A DNA stretch of 6,348 bases from Tannerella sp. (lineage in GTDB: Bacteria; Bacteroidota; Bacteroidia; Bacteroidales; Tannerellaceae): NCBI GenBank assembly GCA_031260095.1, contig JAIRKN010000132.1, forward strand, positions 1 to 6,348, in the 5' to 3' direction. The notes under the pieces were generated by a model. The model saw only the letters and a program-made list of their open reading frames with translations. It was not told the DNA's origin and ran no database searches. Below are positions 6,305-6,348 of this stretch, piece after piece. The translations under genes were made by a program, and so were the position numbers. Each line of letters opens with the position of its first letter. Within the stretch, counting starts at the first letter, position 1.

Positions 6305-6348
6305 ATGAAAAAGATAACGTTTTTTATAGTGAGTGTTTTATGCATCAC
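6305..6348 (+). CDS. Start of a secreted or envelope protein gene, truncated by window edge
   Basis: Only the first 14 codons are present, reading MKKITFFIVSVLCI. The two lysines followed by an unbroken hydrophobic run are a typical Sec signal peptide start. The Cys at position 13 lies too close to the N-terminus for me to call a lipobox. There is no Shine-Dalgarno before the ATG, which is common in this phylum, but the strong promoter at 6208-6237 points to this start. The product cannot be identified from this fragment; it could be an exported enzyme, a lipoprotein or an outer-membrane protein. Confidence 0.7.
   Translation, partial: MKKITFFIVSVLCI

Overview
The window reads as chromosomal DNA from an anaerobic or microaerophilic member of the Bacteroidota, most likely the order Bacteroidales. 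This rests on Bacteroides-type promoters (TAnnTTTG at -7, two of them with a TTG element 19 bases upstream), mostly weak or absent Shine-Dalgarno sequences, AT-rich intergenic DNA, and proteins that look most like Bacteroidales versions of their families. The genus cannot be named from sequence alone.

Layout. From 1 to 2235, on the minus strand, lies the peroxide-defence pair: ahpC (peroxiredoxin) is promoter-proximal and ahpF (its flavoprotein reductase) follows. ahpF runs off the left edge and probably lacks only about a dozen C-terminal residues. A strong rho-independent terminator sits between the two genes, which suggests abundant ahpC-only mRNA with read-through to ahpF. From 2236 to 2524 is a divergent promoter region. 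From 2525 to 5978, on the plus strand, lies a compact cluster: tatA, tatC (9-base gap), then a bifunctional class A penicillin-binding protein that starts inside the 3' end of tatC. From 5979 to 6304 is a 326-base gap with no confident gene; it holds a GC-rich patch with short open frames on both strands and, at its right end, a good promoter. The final 44 bases are the start of a gene whose product begins with a signal peptide.

How the genes work together. AhpF passes electrons from NADH through FAD and two Cys pairs to AhpC, which reduces H2O2 and organic peroxides. TatA and TatC form a minimal TatB-less twin-arginine translocase exporting folded proteins. The PBP polymerises and cross-links peptidoglycan. 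Linking Tat and the PBP in one transcript is a cell-envelope theme, but no direct functional connection is proven here.

Most of the window is core housekeeping content and I see no convincing new biological system. The points most worth a second look are the TatC binding-site substitution, the ahpC/ahpF terminator, and the anomalous GC-rich patch at about 6083-6166.
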